Assembly (NCBI RefSeq): GCF_023630255.1
Contig: NZ_JALPRS010000002.1
Location: 124,001 to 188,000 of the forward strand
DNA length: 64,000 bases
Reading direction: 5' to 3'
Source: Pontibacter deserti
GTDB taxonomy: Bacteria; Bacteroidota; Bacteroidia; Cytophagales; Hymenobacteraceae
The notes beneath the pieces are model-generated. The model searched no databases, was not told the DNA's origin, and worked only from the letters and a program-made list of their open reading frames with translations. A program made the translations under genes and the position numbers. This document shows, in pieces, positions 35,568-44,317 of the stretch (position 1 is its first letter; each line of letters opens with the position of its first letter).

Positions 35568-36833
35568 ATGAAGTTTGAAGATTACCGCATATCCGACGAG
35601 ATAAAGAATAGCCTGAGCAAATTGGGATTTAAGCGCCCTACCGATATCCAGTTTAAAGCCATTCCTCCTATTATGAAAGGCGAGGACGTGCTGGCCATTG
35701 CCCAGACCGGAACCGGAAAAACTGCTGCTTTCGCCATCCCAATCCTGGATAAGCTGCAATTTAGTAAGAACCGGCGCCGCGAAGATGGTATAAAATGCGT
35801 GGTAATGGTACCAACCCGTGAACTTGCTATCCAGATTACCGAAGTGTTTGAAGAAATAGGTCGAGGCACCCGAGTGAAAACATTCTGTGTATTTGGAGGG
35901 GTAGAGCAGGGGCCGCAAATAGCCAGGCTGGAAGCAGGTATAGATATTCTGGTAGCTACGCCAGGCCGGTTATTTGACCTTGTAAGCCAGGGGTATATTA
36001 AGCTCCACCGCATAGAAGTACTGGTACTGGACGAAGCTGACCACATGCTGGACCTGGGCTTTATTCACGATATCCGCCACCTGATAACCAAACTGCCACG
36101 CAACCGCCAGACATTATTCTTCTCAGCAACAATAAACGAGCAGATAAAGGAGCTGGCTTATTCTTTGGTGAATAAACCGGTTCGCATCCAGATATCACCT
36201 AAAGATCCAGTTTCTAAAAACGTGGACCACTCGGTGATGTATGTGGAAATGGATGATAAACGTTTCTTTTTAGAGCGTATCGTAAATCAGAACCCGGATA
36301 AAAAGATACTGGTATTTGTGCGCACCAAAGTACGTGCCGAGCGTGTGCAGAAAGCAATGGAGCGGGTAAATATTACTGCCGAAGTAATACACGGTGGCAA
36401 AGAGCAACAAGATCGTTTATCGGCAATGAAGCTGTTTAAGAAGGGTGATGTAAAGATGTTGATTGCGACGGATGTAAGTGCACGTGGTATTGATATCCCG
36501 AACGTAGATTATGTAGTGAATTATGACCTGCCTGACCAGCCCGAAAACTATGTGCACCGTGTAGGCCGTACGGGCCGCGGCACTGCCAAAGGTATAGCCG
36601 TAAGTTTTTGTGCACCCGAAGAAAAACCTATACTTGATGAAATACAGCACTACCTGACCAAAGACATAAAGGTAATTGAAGTAGAACGCGAAGACTACGA
36701 AGCCACTATAGATTTTAGTGCCGATGCCAAATATGACTGGAAAGCCCTGATGCAGGAAGCAGAGCAGGAAGACAAGCAGATAAAAGCCGCTAAAAGTAAA
36801 AAGGCCAAAGCAAAAGCTAAGAAAAAGAAGTAA
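35568..36833 (+). CDS. DEAD-box RNA helicase (RhlE/SrmB-like)
   Basis: 421 residues. All core motifs are visible in order: Q-motif region GFKRPTDIQ (about 22-30), AQTGTGKT (Walker A, about 45-52), PTRELA, TPGR, DEAD (about 155-158), SAT, and in the second lobe ATDVSARGIDIPNVD and HRVGRTGR. The C-terminal tail is short and Lys/Ala-rich (KSKKAKAKAKKKK) and may bind RNA. Acts in RNA remodelling and ribosome assembly. Stand-alone gene with its own terminator. Confidence 0.93.
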   Translation: MKFEDYRISDEIKNSLSKLGFKRPTDIQFKAIPPIMKGEDVLAIAQTGTGKTAAFAIPILDKLQFSKNRRREDGIKCVVMVPTRELAIQITEVFEEIGRGTRVKTFCVFGGVEQGPQIARLEAGIDILVATPGRLFDLVSQGYIKLHRIEVLVLDEADHMLDLGFIHDIRHLITKLPRNRQTLFFSATINEQIKELAYSLVNKPVRIQISPKDPVSKNVDHSVMYVEMDDKRFFLERIVNQNPDKKILVFVRTKVRAERVQKAMERVNITAEVIHGGKEQQDRLSAMKLFKKGDVKMLIATDVSARGIDIPNVDYVVNYDLPDQPENYVHRVGRTGRGTAKGIAVSFCAPEEKPILDEIQHYLTKDIKVIEVEREDYEATIDFSADAKYDWKALMQEAEQEDKQIKAAKSKKAKAKAKKKK

Positions 36834-36848
36834 CTCCGGTTATACTTA

Positions 36849-36887
36849 AAAATGCCTGTACAAATGCAGTATTTGTACAGGCATTTT
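36849..36887 (+). terminator. Terminator after DEAD-box gene
   Basis: Stem AAAATGCCTGTACAAAT (36849-36865) with its exact complement 36871-36887 and a 5-base loop, T-run on the right side. Confidence 0.88.
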
Positions 36888-37009
36888 TATTTGATCAGGT
36901 TATTGAAATAAGTGCAATTTATACTTGTAAAACTTCTGTACTATTTCCTGATTTTGATTGCACTGGCTGAAATGAATTTCGTATAACAAAGTATAAACGC
37001 ATGTGTAAC

Positions 37010-37027
37010 GTGCAATATTTATTGCAC
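37010..37027. other. Small inverted repeat upstream of a short gene
   Basis: GTGCAAT (37010-37016) and ATTGCAC (37021-37027) with a 4-base loop. It lies 22 bases before the ATG at 37049 and could be an operator or an mRNA hairpin. Confidence 0.35.
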
Positions 37028-37048
37028 CTAAATCGAAAGGAGTGTAAG

Positions 37049-37309
37049 ATGAGACGCAGAAGATTGAATTCCCTTTCAGGACTATTTTTTAACACCGGAG
37101 AAAGGCGCGAGGTAACCGTAGATGACAGCTTTGGTTTCAGCAGGCAATTTGCCGATACTATTAACGAAGGTATGATGGAAGATGAACGGCTAGAACATAA
37201 GAGGGAGAGAGAAAAAAATATCCCGGTTCAAAATCCAGTTCATGACCCAGCTCTGAAATCAAACATAGGACCTGGTACAAGCCACACCACTGGCCAGACC
37301 TGCTTATAA
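37049..37309 (+). CDS. Small hypothetical protein
   Basis: Not recognised. 86 residues from the ATG at 37049, preceded by an AAAGGAGTGTAAG stretch with a Shine-Dalgarno-like GGAG; the frame extends to 37001 with a less convincing start. It opens with MRRRRLNSLSGLFF, followed by a charged middle and a Gly/Thr-rich tail. No signal peptide or known domain. The start is uncertain and the gene could be spurious, although it keeps an open frame with plausible codons. Confidence 0.45.
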   Translation: MRRRRLNSLSGLFFNTGERREVTVDDSFGFSRQFADTINEGMMEDERLEHKREREKNIPVQNPVHDPALKSNIGPGTSHTTGQTCL

Positions 37310-37382
37310 GCTTACTTTAACCTGCCTCACTAACTAATCTGAATACAGAAAAGCTTCGTCCTGATGCTTGTTCTGCAAACCA

Positions 37383-37413
37383 AAAACCACCCTGTCGTAA
37401 GCCGAGTGGTTTT
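37383..37413. terminator. Terminator-like hairpin
   Basis: AAAACCAC (37383-37390) with GTGGTTTT (37406-37413), 15-base loop, between convergent genes. Confidence 0.55.
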
Positions 37414-37419
37414 GGCTTT

Positions 37420-37965
37420 TTATACCTTCCCGTTATTATTCATTTCGATCAGCAGTTGCACAAAGCCATTTTCAAAGTGCTTACTTTCTTTCACGTTCAG
37501 CATTTTCTCGCTGGCAAACGGGGCAAACAGTGGAATGCCGTTACCAAGTATAATTGGTATGTAGGTAAGTATGATCTCGTCTATAAGGCCGGCATTAAGA
37601 AGCAGGGTATTTAATTGGCTGCCACCAATAAGCCAGATATCTTTGCCAGGCTGTTGTTTTAACTGTCTTACAAACTCCGCTGCATTGCTGCTTATAAAGT
37701 GTACAAACTCGTTATCGGGCTGCTGCGAGTGGGTAAACACATAATTTGTTTTGTCCGGGTAAGGGAAAGGCATATCAAAGCCAGCCACAACTTTATAGGT
37801 ACTATGGCCCATCAAGGTTGTATCTATGGTCTTCATGAAACTACTGTACCCGAAGTCTTCCCCATCAATTTTGTATACTTCATTTTCGAGCCAGTCTATA
37901 CCTCCGTCGGGGCGGGCAATGTAGCCATCCAGGCTGGCTGCAATGTAGAGTACTATTTTTCTCAT
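37420..37965 (-). CDS. Dihydrofolate reductase family protein (RibD C-terminal-like)
   Basis: 181 residues, a small cytosolic reductase of the DHFR/RibD-C superfamily: IAASLDGYIARPDGGIDWL at the N-terminus, LMGHSTYKV in the centre, IWLIGGSQLNTLLLNAGLID and the EIILTYIPIILGNGIPLF region. Members reduce flavin or pteridine substrates or have lost activity; true folate reduction is not supported. Sits 29 bp downstream of the CNNM gene on the same strand, so co-transcription is likely. Confidence 0.85.
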   Translation of the reverse strand: MRKIVLYIAASLDGYIARPDGGIDWLENEVYKIDGEDFGYSSFMKTIDTTLMGHSTYKVVAGFDMPFPYPDKTNYVFTHSQQPDNEFVHFISSNAAEFVRQLKQQPGKDIWLIGGSQLNTLLLNAGLIDEIILTYIPIILGNGIPLFAPFASEKMLNVKESKHFENGFVQLLIEMNNNGKV

Positions 37966-37994
37966 AGTTAAGGTTGTTTTTAAATAAGTATAGT

Positions 37995-39296
37995 TTACGC
38001 AGCTGCTTCGGGTGTTGGCGGTATAGTTTTTACCAGTACTTTGTCTATCCTGCTGGCGTCCATGTCTATTACTTCCAGTTCATGGGTTCGCAAGGTAATA
38101 GTATCCCCGATTTTCGGGATTTTTGACAAAGTATAAAGTATAAACCCACCCAAAGTAGCGTAATGCTCCGGGTGGTCCTTTATAAGTTCGTATCCCAGTT
38201 CTCTGTTCAGTTCCCGCACCAATATAGCACCACTTACCAGGTACGAGCCATCCTCCCGGAGGTAGATGTCAGGTTCGCTGGTTTCATCTACATCGGGCAA
38301 ATCGCCCATAATAGCTTCCATAATATCATGCAGGGTTATAATGCCTTCTACAGCGCCAAACTCATTTACTACCAGTGCCAGGTACTGCTTCTTTCGTTGG
38401 AAAAGTTTTAACGTTTGCATCGCATACATCGACTCCGAAACAAAGATTGGTTGTCTTAGCACGTCCGCTAAGGGTTTGCCCTGCTTTTCTACCTGCTCAA
38501 AATAATCTTTTACCGACAGCAAACCTATTGTATTATCGAGAGAGCCCTGGCACACCGGAAATTTAGTATGGGCACTCAGCATGATCCTCTCATGAAGTTC
38601 GGGAGCCGGATAATTTATGTCAAGCCACTCCACTTCCGTGCGATAGGTCATCAGGCTGCGGTTTCTTTGCTCGTACAGGTAAAACAGGTTATCGTGCAGG
38701 CGTTCTTCTTCTTTTTCAAGCACACCCTCACGACCTGCCACTTTAATTAAATGCCTTAATTCTTCTTCTGTAAGCGTTGCCCTGCTTTTGTTCTCTTTGA
38801 TACCTAATAGTTTAATAGATAAGTTGGTAGAGCCGGACAACAGCTTTACCAACGGATAACTGAATTTTGTGAAGATCCTGATAATAGGTGCAACGACCAG
38901 TGCAATGCGTTCGGGGTTATTAAGGGCAATGGTTTTAGGTATAAGCTCGCCGATAACAATGGTGAAATAAGTGATCAGTCCAACTATAATCACAATGGAG
39001 ATTTCCTCGGCATAAGGAGCCAATGGAGTTATACTTGCAACTACTGGCGTAAACCTCTCTGAGAGGGCAGCGCCACCATAAGCACCCGCCACTATACTTA
39101 TCAGCGTTATACCCACCTGCACCGACGACAGGAAATTCTCCGGCTCATCAAGCAGTTTTAAAACATCTTTTGCATTACCGCTGCCCTTGGCTGCCTTTTG
39201 CTCTATTCTGTTACGCTTTACAGATACCAGTGCAATCTCAGACAGGGCAAAAAAACCATTGAGCAGTGTAAGTATAAAGATGATGATGATTTCCAT
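37995..39296 (-). CDS. CNNM/CorC-type hemolysin family protein
   Basis: 433 residues. An N-terminal DUF21/CNNM membrane domain of about 3-4 helices (1-190), two CBS motifs (about 205-330, with YRTEVEWLDIN, LSVKDYFEQV, FVSESMYAMQTL and VVNEFGAVEGIITLHDIMEAI), and a CorC_HlyC C-terminal domain (about 345-425). Members are implicated in magnesium or cobalt resistance and ion efflux. The name hemolysin is historical. The downstream gene is the RibD-C-like reductase. Confidence 0.9.
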   Translation of the reverse strand: MEIIIIFILTLLNGFFALSEIALVSVKRNRIEQKAAKGSGNAKDVLKLLDEPENFLSSVQVGITLISIVAGAYGGAALSERFTPVVASITPLAPYAEEISIVIIVGLITYFTIVIGELIPKTIALNNPERIALVVAPIIRIFTKFSYPLVKLLSGSTNLSIKLLGIKENKSRATLTEEELRHLIKVAGREGVLEKEEERLHDNLFYLYEQRNRSLMTYRTEVEWLDINYPAPELHERIMLSAHTKFPVCQGSLDNTIGLLSVKDYFEQVEKQGKPLADVLRQPIFVSESMYAMQTLKLFQRKKQYLALVVNEFGAVEGIITLHDIMEAIMGDLPDVDETSEPDIYLREDGSYLVSGAILVRELNRELGYELIKDHPEHYATLGGFILYTLSKIPKIGDTITLRTHELEVIDMDASRIDKVLVKTIPPTPEAAA

Positions 39297-39372
39297 AGTT
39301 GATCAGGCTGCCATGCCAGCAGGCTAGGTGCAGACTAAGTATAGGTCATAAAAAGGCTTAGTTCCCAACAGG

Positions 39373-39579
39373 TCAGGTAAAGTCTTTTACACTTTTATCG
39401 GTGCAGCCGTTGTACCCGATCAGCTGGTTAACCGGACAGTAACGGGTCATACCTGTCAGGATCGGGATAATGCCTAATGCTGCAAGTGGCTTTGTATTGT
39501 AGTAGGCACCTATACCTATTAGTGCTAATCCTGCCAGCACCCGAAGCTTCTGCTCTTTTAATCCAACATTACATTCCAT
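39373..39579 (-). CDS. DUF2892/YgaP-type small membrane protein
   Basis: 68 residues with two hydrophobic segments (about 12-30 and 33-50). MECNVGLKEQKLRVLAGLALIGIGAYY and the TGMTRYCPVNQLIGYNGC segment match the DUF2892 family found attached to rhodanese-like YgaP. Three cysteines (C3, C48, C59) are present. It lies 30 bp after the cytochrome c gene on the same strand. Role unknown. Confidence 0.78.
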   Translation of the reverse strand: MECNVGLKEQKLRVLAGLALIGIGAYYNTKPLAALGIIPILTGMTRYCPVNQLIGYNGCTDKSVKDFT

Positions 39580-39609
39580 AGTTTTCTGCTTTAAGGTTAT
39601 AATTTATAC

Positions 39610-39972
39610 TTACGGTGCAGTTACGGCTTTGTCTTGTTTCGCTTTACGTAAAGTCTTGATGTAGTCAATCAGGTTATCCATCTCATCATCTGAAATTACT
39701 TCCTCTTTAAAGCCAGGCATTACCCCAAGTCCCTTTCGGATCTGAATACGCATCAGGAAACCAGGTAATGGCTTATCATTAAATGACGGGCCGAGGCCTG
39801 CTTCCCCACCCGGATGGCATTTGGTGCAATAAGTATTAAAAACAACTTCGCCTTGTGCAATGGCAGGTTCAGAATCGGGTACAGGGGCAAAAGTTGGTTC
39901 ACCGCGCTTTGCCGTACCACAGGCAGCTGCCAGCAACATAAAACCAGCAAGTATATAGATCGTCGTTTTCAT
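39610..39972 (-). CDS. Cytochrome c, lipoprotein
   Basis: 120 residues. Lipobox AAAC (C18) anchors it in the membrane; one haem-binding motif CTKCH (C49, C52, H53) and a likely distal ligand M85 in GVMPGF. Small mono-haem class I fold. Follows the sorbosone-dehydrogenase-like gene by 11 bp on the same strand, which suggests it takes electrons from that enzyme or passes them to an oxidase; this is inference from order. Confidence 0.9.
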   Translation of the reverse strand: MKTTIYILAGFMLLAAACGTAKRGEPTFAPVPDSEPAIAQGEVVFNTYCTKCHPGGEAGLGPSFNDKPLPGFLMRIQIRKGLGVMPGFKEEVISDDEMDNLIDYIKTLRKAKQDKAVTAP

Positions 39973-39983
39973 AATTACAGGGG

Positions 39984-41438
39984 TTAGCGTGTTGTGCGGG
40001 TCACTTTCCAGAGTACTCCGGTACTTTTCTGTGGTATCACTTTTTTGCCTTCTATGCGCATAATGCCAAAATCAACAATGTATAAGGCTGTGCCATCCGG
40101 AGAGAATTTAGCAGAGACAGGTCTCTCCAGGCCACCATTTTTAAGAGCCGATGCAGGCGCATTTTTCTTGCCCTTATTTACAGCAAAATCTGAAACTATG
40201 CCATTTTCTACATTTACCCGGATAACTTTAAAGCCTACTGGGGCCATCACTTTGCCTACATTAGGAGCCATATCCCCAAACTGGGCAATAAATGCCTCGC
40301 CAGTGTATCCAAAAGATGCTGAGGTAGAGAAATCGAGGCCGTTAGACGAAGAGTGTACCCCTAGCGTGGCTGTAGGGCGTGGCGGTTTATTAGGATGATT
40401 GGCTAACACAGGTTTAGGTGCCTCTTTGCTGGGTGCTTCGAACCTGTCGCCATCAAATGCTAAGCCACCTGCAAAGTCGGGCCAGCCATACCATTGCCCT
40501 TGCTGCACCTGCCACAGGTAATCTCCAACACCCCACACCGGGCGGCTGCCGCGGTCGTCGTAGCCGTTGTCTGTTACAAACAAGCTGCCGTTTGGCGAGA
40601 AAGCTAATCCAAAAGGGTTCCGGAAACCCCATGCCATTAATTCCATGTTTCGGCCATCTGCAGCTACTCGAAGTACAGCGCCTGAGCAGGGTATTGCGCC
40701 TGGTATAACCTGACCTGCTTTGGCAGGAGTGCCATAAGACTGGTAAGCACCGGTCGTTTTACCTTCCTGCGTGTCAGGAGCTTTGCTTGTAAAGTTCTGG
40801 CCTGTAAGCGTAATGTCCTGGCAGGGGATATCATGAAAAGCAGGATTTCGTTTAAGCCACCCCATGTCATAGTTGTCTGGGCCTACAACACCCGAGTTGG
40901 TAGCAGTTCCGATACCAAAGTATAAATTCCCATCTGGGCCTATAGTTGGTCCGTTGGTATGATGATCGCCATAACTGGGCAGATTTTGTACAAGTGTTGT
41001 AACAGTGCCTTCTTTTGAGATCTGCAGAATTTTGCCACCTTCTTTCTGACCTCCTTCAGCTACATAGAAGTTCCCGTTATAATAGGCTACACCCGTCCAG
41101 GGCCCGTTAAGTGCGCCAGTTGCTACATTGGTTTTGCTGCCATCCTGGTCTATGCGGATCAGCTTCGGTTCCAGAAATTCCTCGCCATAGGAGTAACCGG
41201 CTTCTGTTACATAAACCTGTCCGTTCTCATCAAAAGCTACATCCGTAGGAAAAGTAAAGCCAGTAGCTACTGCCTCTGCTTTATAACCGGCAGGCAGCTC
41301 AATATCAGCTGCATTTATGGTTCTGGTATTGGAGAGTGTGCTATTTTCTCCGCCGCCATTGGAGGACCGCATCCGGTAACAACCTGTGGTCAGAAGTATC
41401 ATCAATAAAAGTATAGCAGAGCGTACAGGTTGCATCAT
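39984..41438 (-). CDS. Sorbosone dehydrogenase-like beta-propeller lipoprotein
   Basis: 484 residues, lipobox TTGC (C20). A six-bladed propeller of the sorbosone/soluble-glucose dehydrogenase (SGBP/YliI) type: LPAGYKAEAVATGFTFPTDV, ENGQVYVTEAGYS, WTGVAYYNGNFYVAEGG, WGFRNPFGLAFSPNGSLFVT (about 285-305) and SPDGTALYIVDFGIM near the end. The family oxidises sugar aldehydes with PQQ, though PQQ ligands cannot be verified here. Cytochrome c follows by 11 bp, the expected electron acceptor. Confidence 0.82.
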   Translation of the reverse strand: MMQPVRSAILLLMILLTTGCYRMRSSNGGGENSTLSNTRTINAADIELPAGYKAEAVATGFTFPTDVAFDENGQVYVTEAGYSYGEEFLEPKLIRIDQDGSKTNVATGALNGPWTGVAYYNGNFYVAEGGQKEGGKILQISKEGTVTTLVQNLPSYGDHHTNGPTIGPDGNLYFGIGTATNSGVVGPDNYDMGWLKRNPAFHDIPCQDITLTGQNFTSKAPDTQEGKTTGAYQSYGTPAKAGQVIPGAIPCSGAVLRVAADGRNMELMAWGFRNPFGLAFSPNGSLFVTDNGYDDRGSRPVWGVGDYLWQVQQGQWYGWPDFAGGLAFDGDRFEAPSKEAPKPVLANHPNKPPRPTATLGVHSSSNGLDFSTSASFGYTGEAFIAQFGDMAPNVGKVMAPVGFKVIRVNVENGIVSDFAVNKGKKNAPASALKNGGLERPVSAKFSPDGTALYIVDFGIMRIEGKKVIPQKSTGVLWKVTRTTR

Positions 41439-41511
41439 TTTGAATATAAACTTATTTTGTTAATATTTAAGTAATTATAGTTGGTACGGGTGCCTCATAC
41501 TTTAGTTAGCC

Positions 41512-41835
41512 TTGCAGAATTCAGGAACAGGAACAAGTGTAGCAGTGCGCAGCAAAGCTTATTTGCCGGAGGCCATACTATGGTTGGTAGGGCTTTTTGT
41601 AATGGCTGTAATGCAGCCAGGGGAAGCTCACCTTTTCAGTTTTTGTCCTTTTAGTTATGTGCTGGAGTGGTGCCCGGGGTGTGGGTTAGGTCATGCTATA
41701 GCGTGGCTGGCCCGTGGAGAGTTAAAAGCGTCGTGGGAAGCACATCCGTTGGGGGTGCCAGCCGTGCTTTTATTGTGCTGGCGCAGTGGTCAGCTGTTGT
41801 TTTTATACTACAGGTATAATCGGCCATCAGTATAG
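41512..41835 (+). CDS. DUF2752 membrane protein
   Basis: 107 residues with two to three hydrophobic segments. The CPFSYVLEWCPGCGLGHAIAWLARG motif (CP..C..CGLGHA) is the DUF2752 signature, whose role is unknown. The frame opens with TTG at 41512; an in-frame GTG at 41545 preceded by AGGAACAGGAAC is an equally good start. Its neighbour downstream (48 bp) is a TM2 protein, a pairing common in Bacteroidota. Confidence 0.75.
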   Translation: MQNSGTGTSVAVRSKAYLPEAILWLVGLFVMAVMQPGEAHLFSFCPFSYVLEWCPGCGLGHAIAWLARGELKASWEAHPLGVPAVLLLCWRSGQLLFLYYRYNRPSV

Positions 41836-41883
41836 AACTGGCAATTATGCTTATTAACTAAATTAATCTAAACAACCTATACT

Positions 41884-42231
41884 ATGTCAAATATTCTGGA
41901 ATTAATGCCCGAACTGGAGCCGGAAGAACTCCATTATGTACAGTCGCTGGTAAATGATATGTCTTTTGCCGAGACACAACAGTTTGCCAACATCTATCGG
42001 TCGCGCCGCAGAAAGCCGCAGGAGGTGCTTATACTAACTATAATAGGGTTCTTTTTGCTGGCAGGTTTACAGCGTTTTTATTTAGGCCAAATTGGAATGG
42101 GCCTGCTATATTTTTTTACAGGTGGTCTTTGCTTTGTAGGTACTATACTTGACTTGATTAACCATAAGCGCCTGACCTATGAATATAATGTAAAGGAGGC
42201 GCAAACTGTAAAAGCAATGCTGAGATTTTAA
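41884..42231 (+). CDS. TM2 domain protein
   Basis: 115 residues: a soluble acidic N-terminus with ELEPEELHYVQSLV, then two membrane segments (about 48-62 and 70-92) framing the TM2 motif with GFFLLAGLQRFYLGQIGMGLL. TM2 proteins are small membrane proteins of unknown function; the turn between the helices is usually cytosolic. Preceded by the DUF2752 gene on the same strand. Confidence 0.85.
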   Translation: MSNILELMPELEPEELHYVQSLVNDMSFAETQQFANIYRSRRRKPQEVLILTIIGFFLLAGLQRFYLGQIGMGLLYFFTGGLCFVGTILDLINHKRLTYEYNVKEAQTVKAMLRF

Positions 42232-42253
42232 TTTATAGTTTATACTTAAAAGC

Positions 42254-42287
42254 AAAAGCGCAGCAGGTGTATACTTGCTGCGCTTTT
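42254..42287. terminator. Bidirectional terminator
   Basis: AAAAGCGCAGCA (42254-42265) with TGCTGCGCTTTT (42276-42287), loop includes TATACTT sequence. Shared with the convergent M1 peptidase gene. Confidence 0.85.
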
Positions 42288-42306
42288 GTTTAATGAATAG
42301 TCTGGG

Positions 42307-44271
42307 CTACAGTTTTACAAGGTTTGTTTTAAAATTCTGTTGGCCATCAGTAATATGCACAATGTACAAACCTGCAGGTAAATTGCTTATGTGTAGTTCA
42401 ACAGGCTGCTCAGATCCAAACTTTTGCATCCCTATCTTTCTGCCAACACGGTCATATATGGTGGCTGATGTGGCATTAAATGGTAGGTCTTTTATAAACA
42501 CAGTCGCATTAGTAGTGGGGTTTGGGTATAGAACGGGAGTTCTTTCCGGTACCATCATCTCCGTGTTATGAACTATCTGGCTTACATCCTTTAATAGCCA
42601 GTTATCAGGGTCTAAGGTTATACTTAATACTTCGCCACTTACAGAGAGTAAATGCTTTTGTTTTGCCTGGCTTTGCGTTACACGAACTGTCTGTATTCCT
42701 GTTGTGGTCTGGATGCGGTAGGTTACATCCGTTCTAAAGAGCGTAGTTTTGCCTGTACCTGACTGGGTTGATTCTAATGCCAGGCGATTTTCTTCCTGGT
42801 TCCATTGTATGCTAAAGCTCGGGTAGCCTTCACCTTCGTACCATTGCTTAAAAAAGTAATCCAGTTCTTTACCGGTTGTTTCTTCCATTACCCGCTGCAA
42901 GTCAGCTGTAGTAGCTGTTTTACCTCTAAACTGTGTCTGGTAATTGCGCAGAGCCTGGAAGAAAAGCTCATCGTTGTTTATTTCATAGCGCAGCATATGC
43001 ACAACAGCAGCCCCTTTTTTGTAAGTAAGTCTATAGTTAAAGATGCGGCCAACATTTGTGGTATCTGGAACACGCAGGCTACCTTGCAGGGCATCTTTTG
43101 CCCAGCTGTGCGCTTCTATTATCCAGTTACGGGCATTATCCGGCAAATCCATGTTCTCCCAGGCTAAATACTCTGCATAAGATGCAAACCCTTCATTCAA
43201 CCATATATCCTGCCACGATGCACAGGTTACATTATTGCCAAACCACTGGTGTGCCAGCTCATGGGCTGTGAGAGTAGTTACAAATATACTTTGGGTTGTC
43301 ATGGTCTGGTGCTCCATGCCGCCACCTATAGGCGCCATACTATGGCCATACTTTTCTTCAGCAAAAGGATAAAGCGTAAATAGGTTGGAAAAAATCTCGA
43401 GCAATGTTGCTGTTTTATCAATTTCAGCTTTATAAGCAGCCAATGCTCCTACTTTATACACATAGTTCACAATAGGAATTGGCTTAGTGGCCCCAACTGG
43501 GTTGGCAAACTGTACATACTCCTCATAATCTGAAACTGCTACTGATATAAGGTAATAATCTATCGGGTATTTGCTTTTCCATTCGTAACGAACTTTCCCG
43601 TTTGGCAGTGTTTCTGTTTTAGTAAGCACGCCGTTGGAGCCCACTTTATTTTCTGGGCTTGTGGTTACATAAACGTGTACAGAGTCGGCTTTATCGGTAA
43701 GTACCTGTTTAGTCGGCCACCATTCGTAAGCAGCATAAGGTTCGCTCAGGCTCCAGGTAACATAATTTCCCCATTGCACTTCCCGGGCTGTGTTAAATCC
43801 GTTGCCGATAGCTGCATTTCCGCTGTTTGGAGCATTACCTTTATACTTTACAACTGCTTTTATAGTACCGTTTGCTGCAACAGGAGCATTTAAGGTTACA
43901 GCTACATCGCTGCCATTTCGGGAAATATTAGTTTGCGCAGCACCATTTATAGTTATCGATTCGATCGTAAAGCTTTGATGAAGCTCGAAGGCATACACAG
44001 TTAAAGGTTTGGTTTTTACTTTAGCGTGTGTTGTTACACTGCCATCTATATAAACCGAGTTTCGCTCCAGTGCCAGGTCCAGCCCATAAAACGTAACATC
44101 ATACATATTCATTAGCCGCATGTGCTCCGGGCTTGCTACTGCCTGTCGGGTAGCAGCTTGCAATCTGGTTTCAGCGCACGAATACTGGGCCTGCGTTTTT
44201 AAAAGGTCCTGAGCCTTACCGAAGTATTGTATGCCGAAGTATAAGAGTAGAAGCAGGTTTAATTTTTTCAT
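42307..44271 (-). CDS. M1 family aminopeptidase, secreted by T9SS
   Basis: 654 residues from the ATG at 44269-44271 (MKKLNLLLLLYFGIQYFGKAQ signal); a longer frame exists but lacks a signal. The gluzincin motif is H337-E338-LA-H341, with E360 as third zinc ligand 19 residues later (NEGFA), and the substrate motif GGGMEH at 316-321. C-terminal sorting domain (about 575-654): LYPNPTTNATVF, then TIYDRVGRKIGMQKF and NLPAGLYIVHI, the T9SS type A pattern. Likely releases N-terminal amino acids from extracellular peptides. Starts 47 bp after the TraB/GumN gene. Confidence 0.92.
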   Translation of the reverse strand: MKKLNLLLLLYFGIQYFGKAQDLLKTQAQYSCAETRLQAATRQAVASPEHMRLMNMYDVTFYGLDLALERNSVYIDGSVTTHAKVKTKPLTVYAFELHQSFTIESITINGAAQTNISRNGSDVAVTLNAPVAANGTIKAVVKYKGNAPNSGNAAIGNGFNTAREVQWGNYVTWSLSEPYAAYEWWPTKQVLTDKADSVHVYVTTSPENKVGSNGVLTKTETLPNGKVRYEWKSKYPIDYYLISVAVSDYEEYVQFANPVGATKPIPIVNYVYKVGALAAYKAEIDKTATLLEIFSNLFTLYPFAEEKYGHSMAPIGGGMEHQTMTTQSIFVTTLTAHELAHQWFGNNVTCASWQDIWLNEGFASYAEYLAWENMDLPDNARNWIIEAHSWAKDALQGSLRVPDTTNVGRIFNYRLTYKKGAAVVHMLRYEINNDELFFQALRNYQTQFRGKTATTADLQRVMEETTGKELDYFFKQWYEGEGYPSFSIQWNQEENRLALESTQSGTGKTTLFRTDVTYRIQTTTGIQTVRVTQSQAKQKHLLSVSGEVLSITLDPDNWLLKDVSQIVHNTEMMVPERTPVLYPNPTTNATVFIKDLPFNATSATIYDRVGRKIGMQKFGSEQPVELHISNLPAGLYIVHITDGQQNFKTNLVKL

Positions 44272-44317
44272 AGGTAGGAGAAGAAGTAGCTTAAGTAAAT
44301 AAGTAAGTATAAAATCA

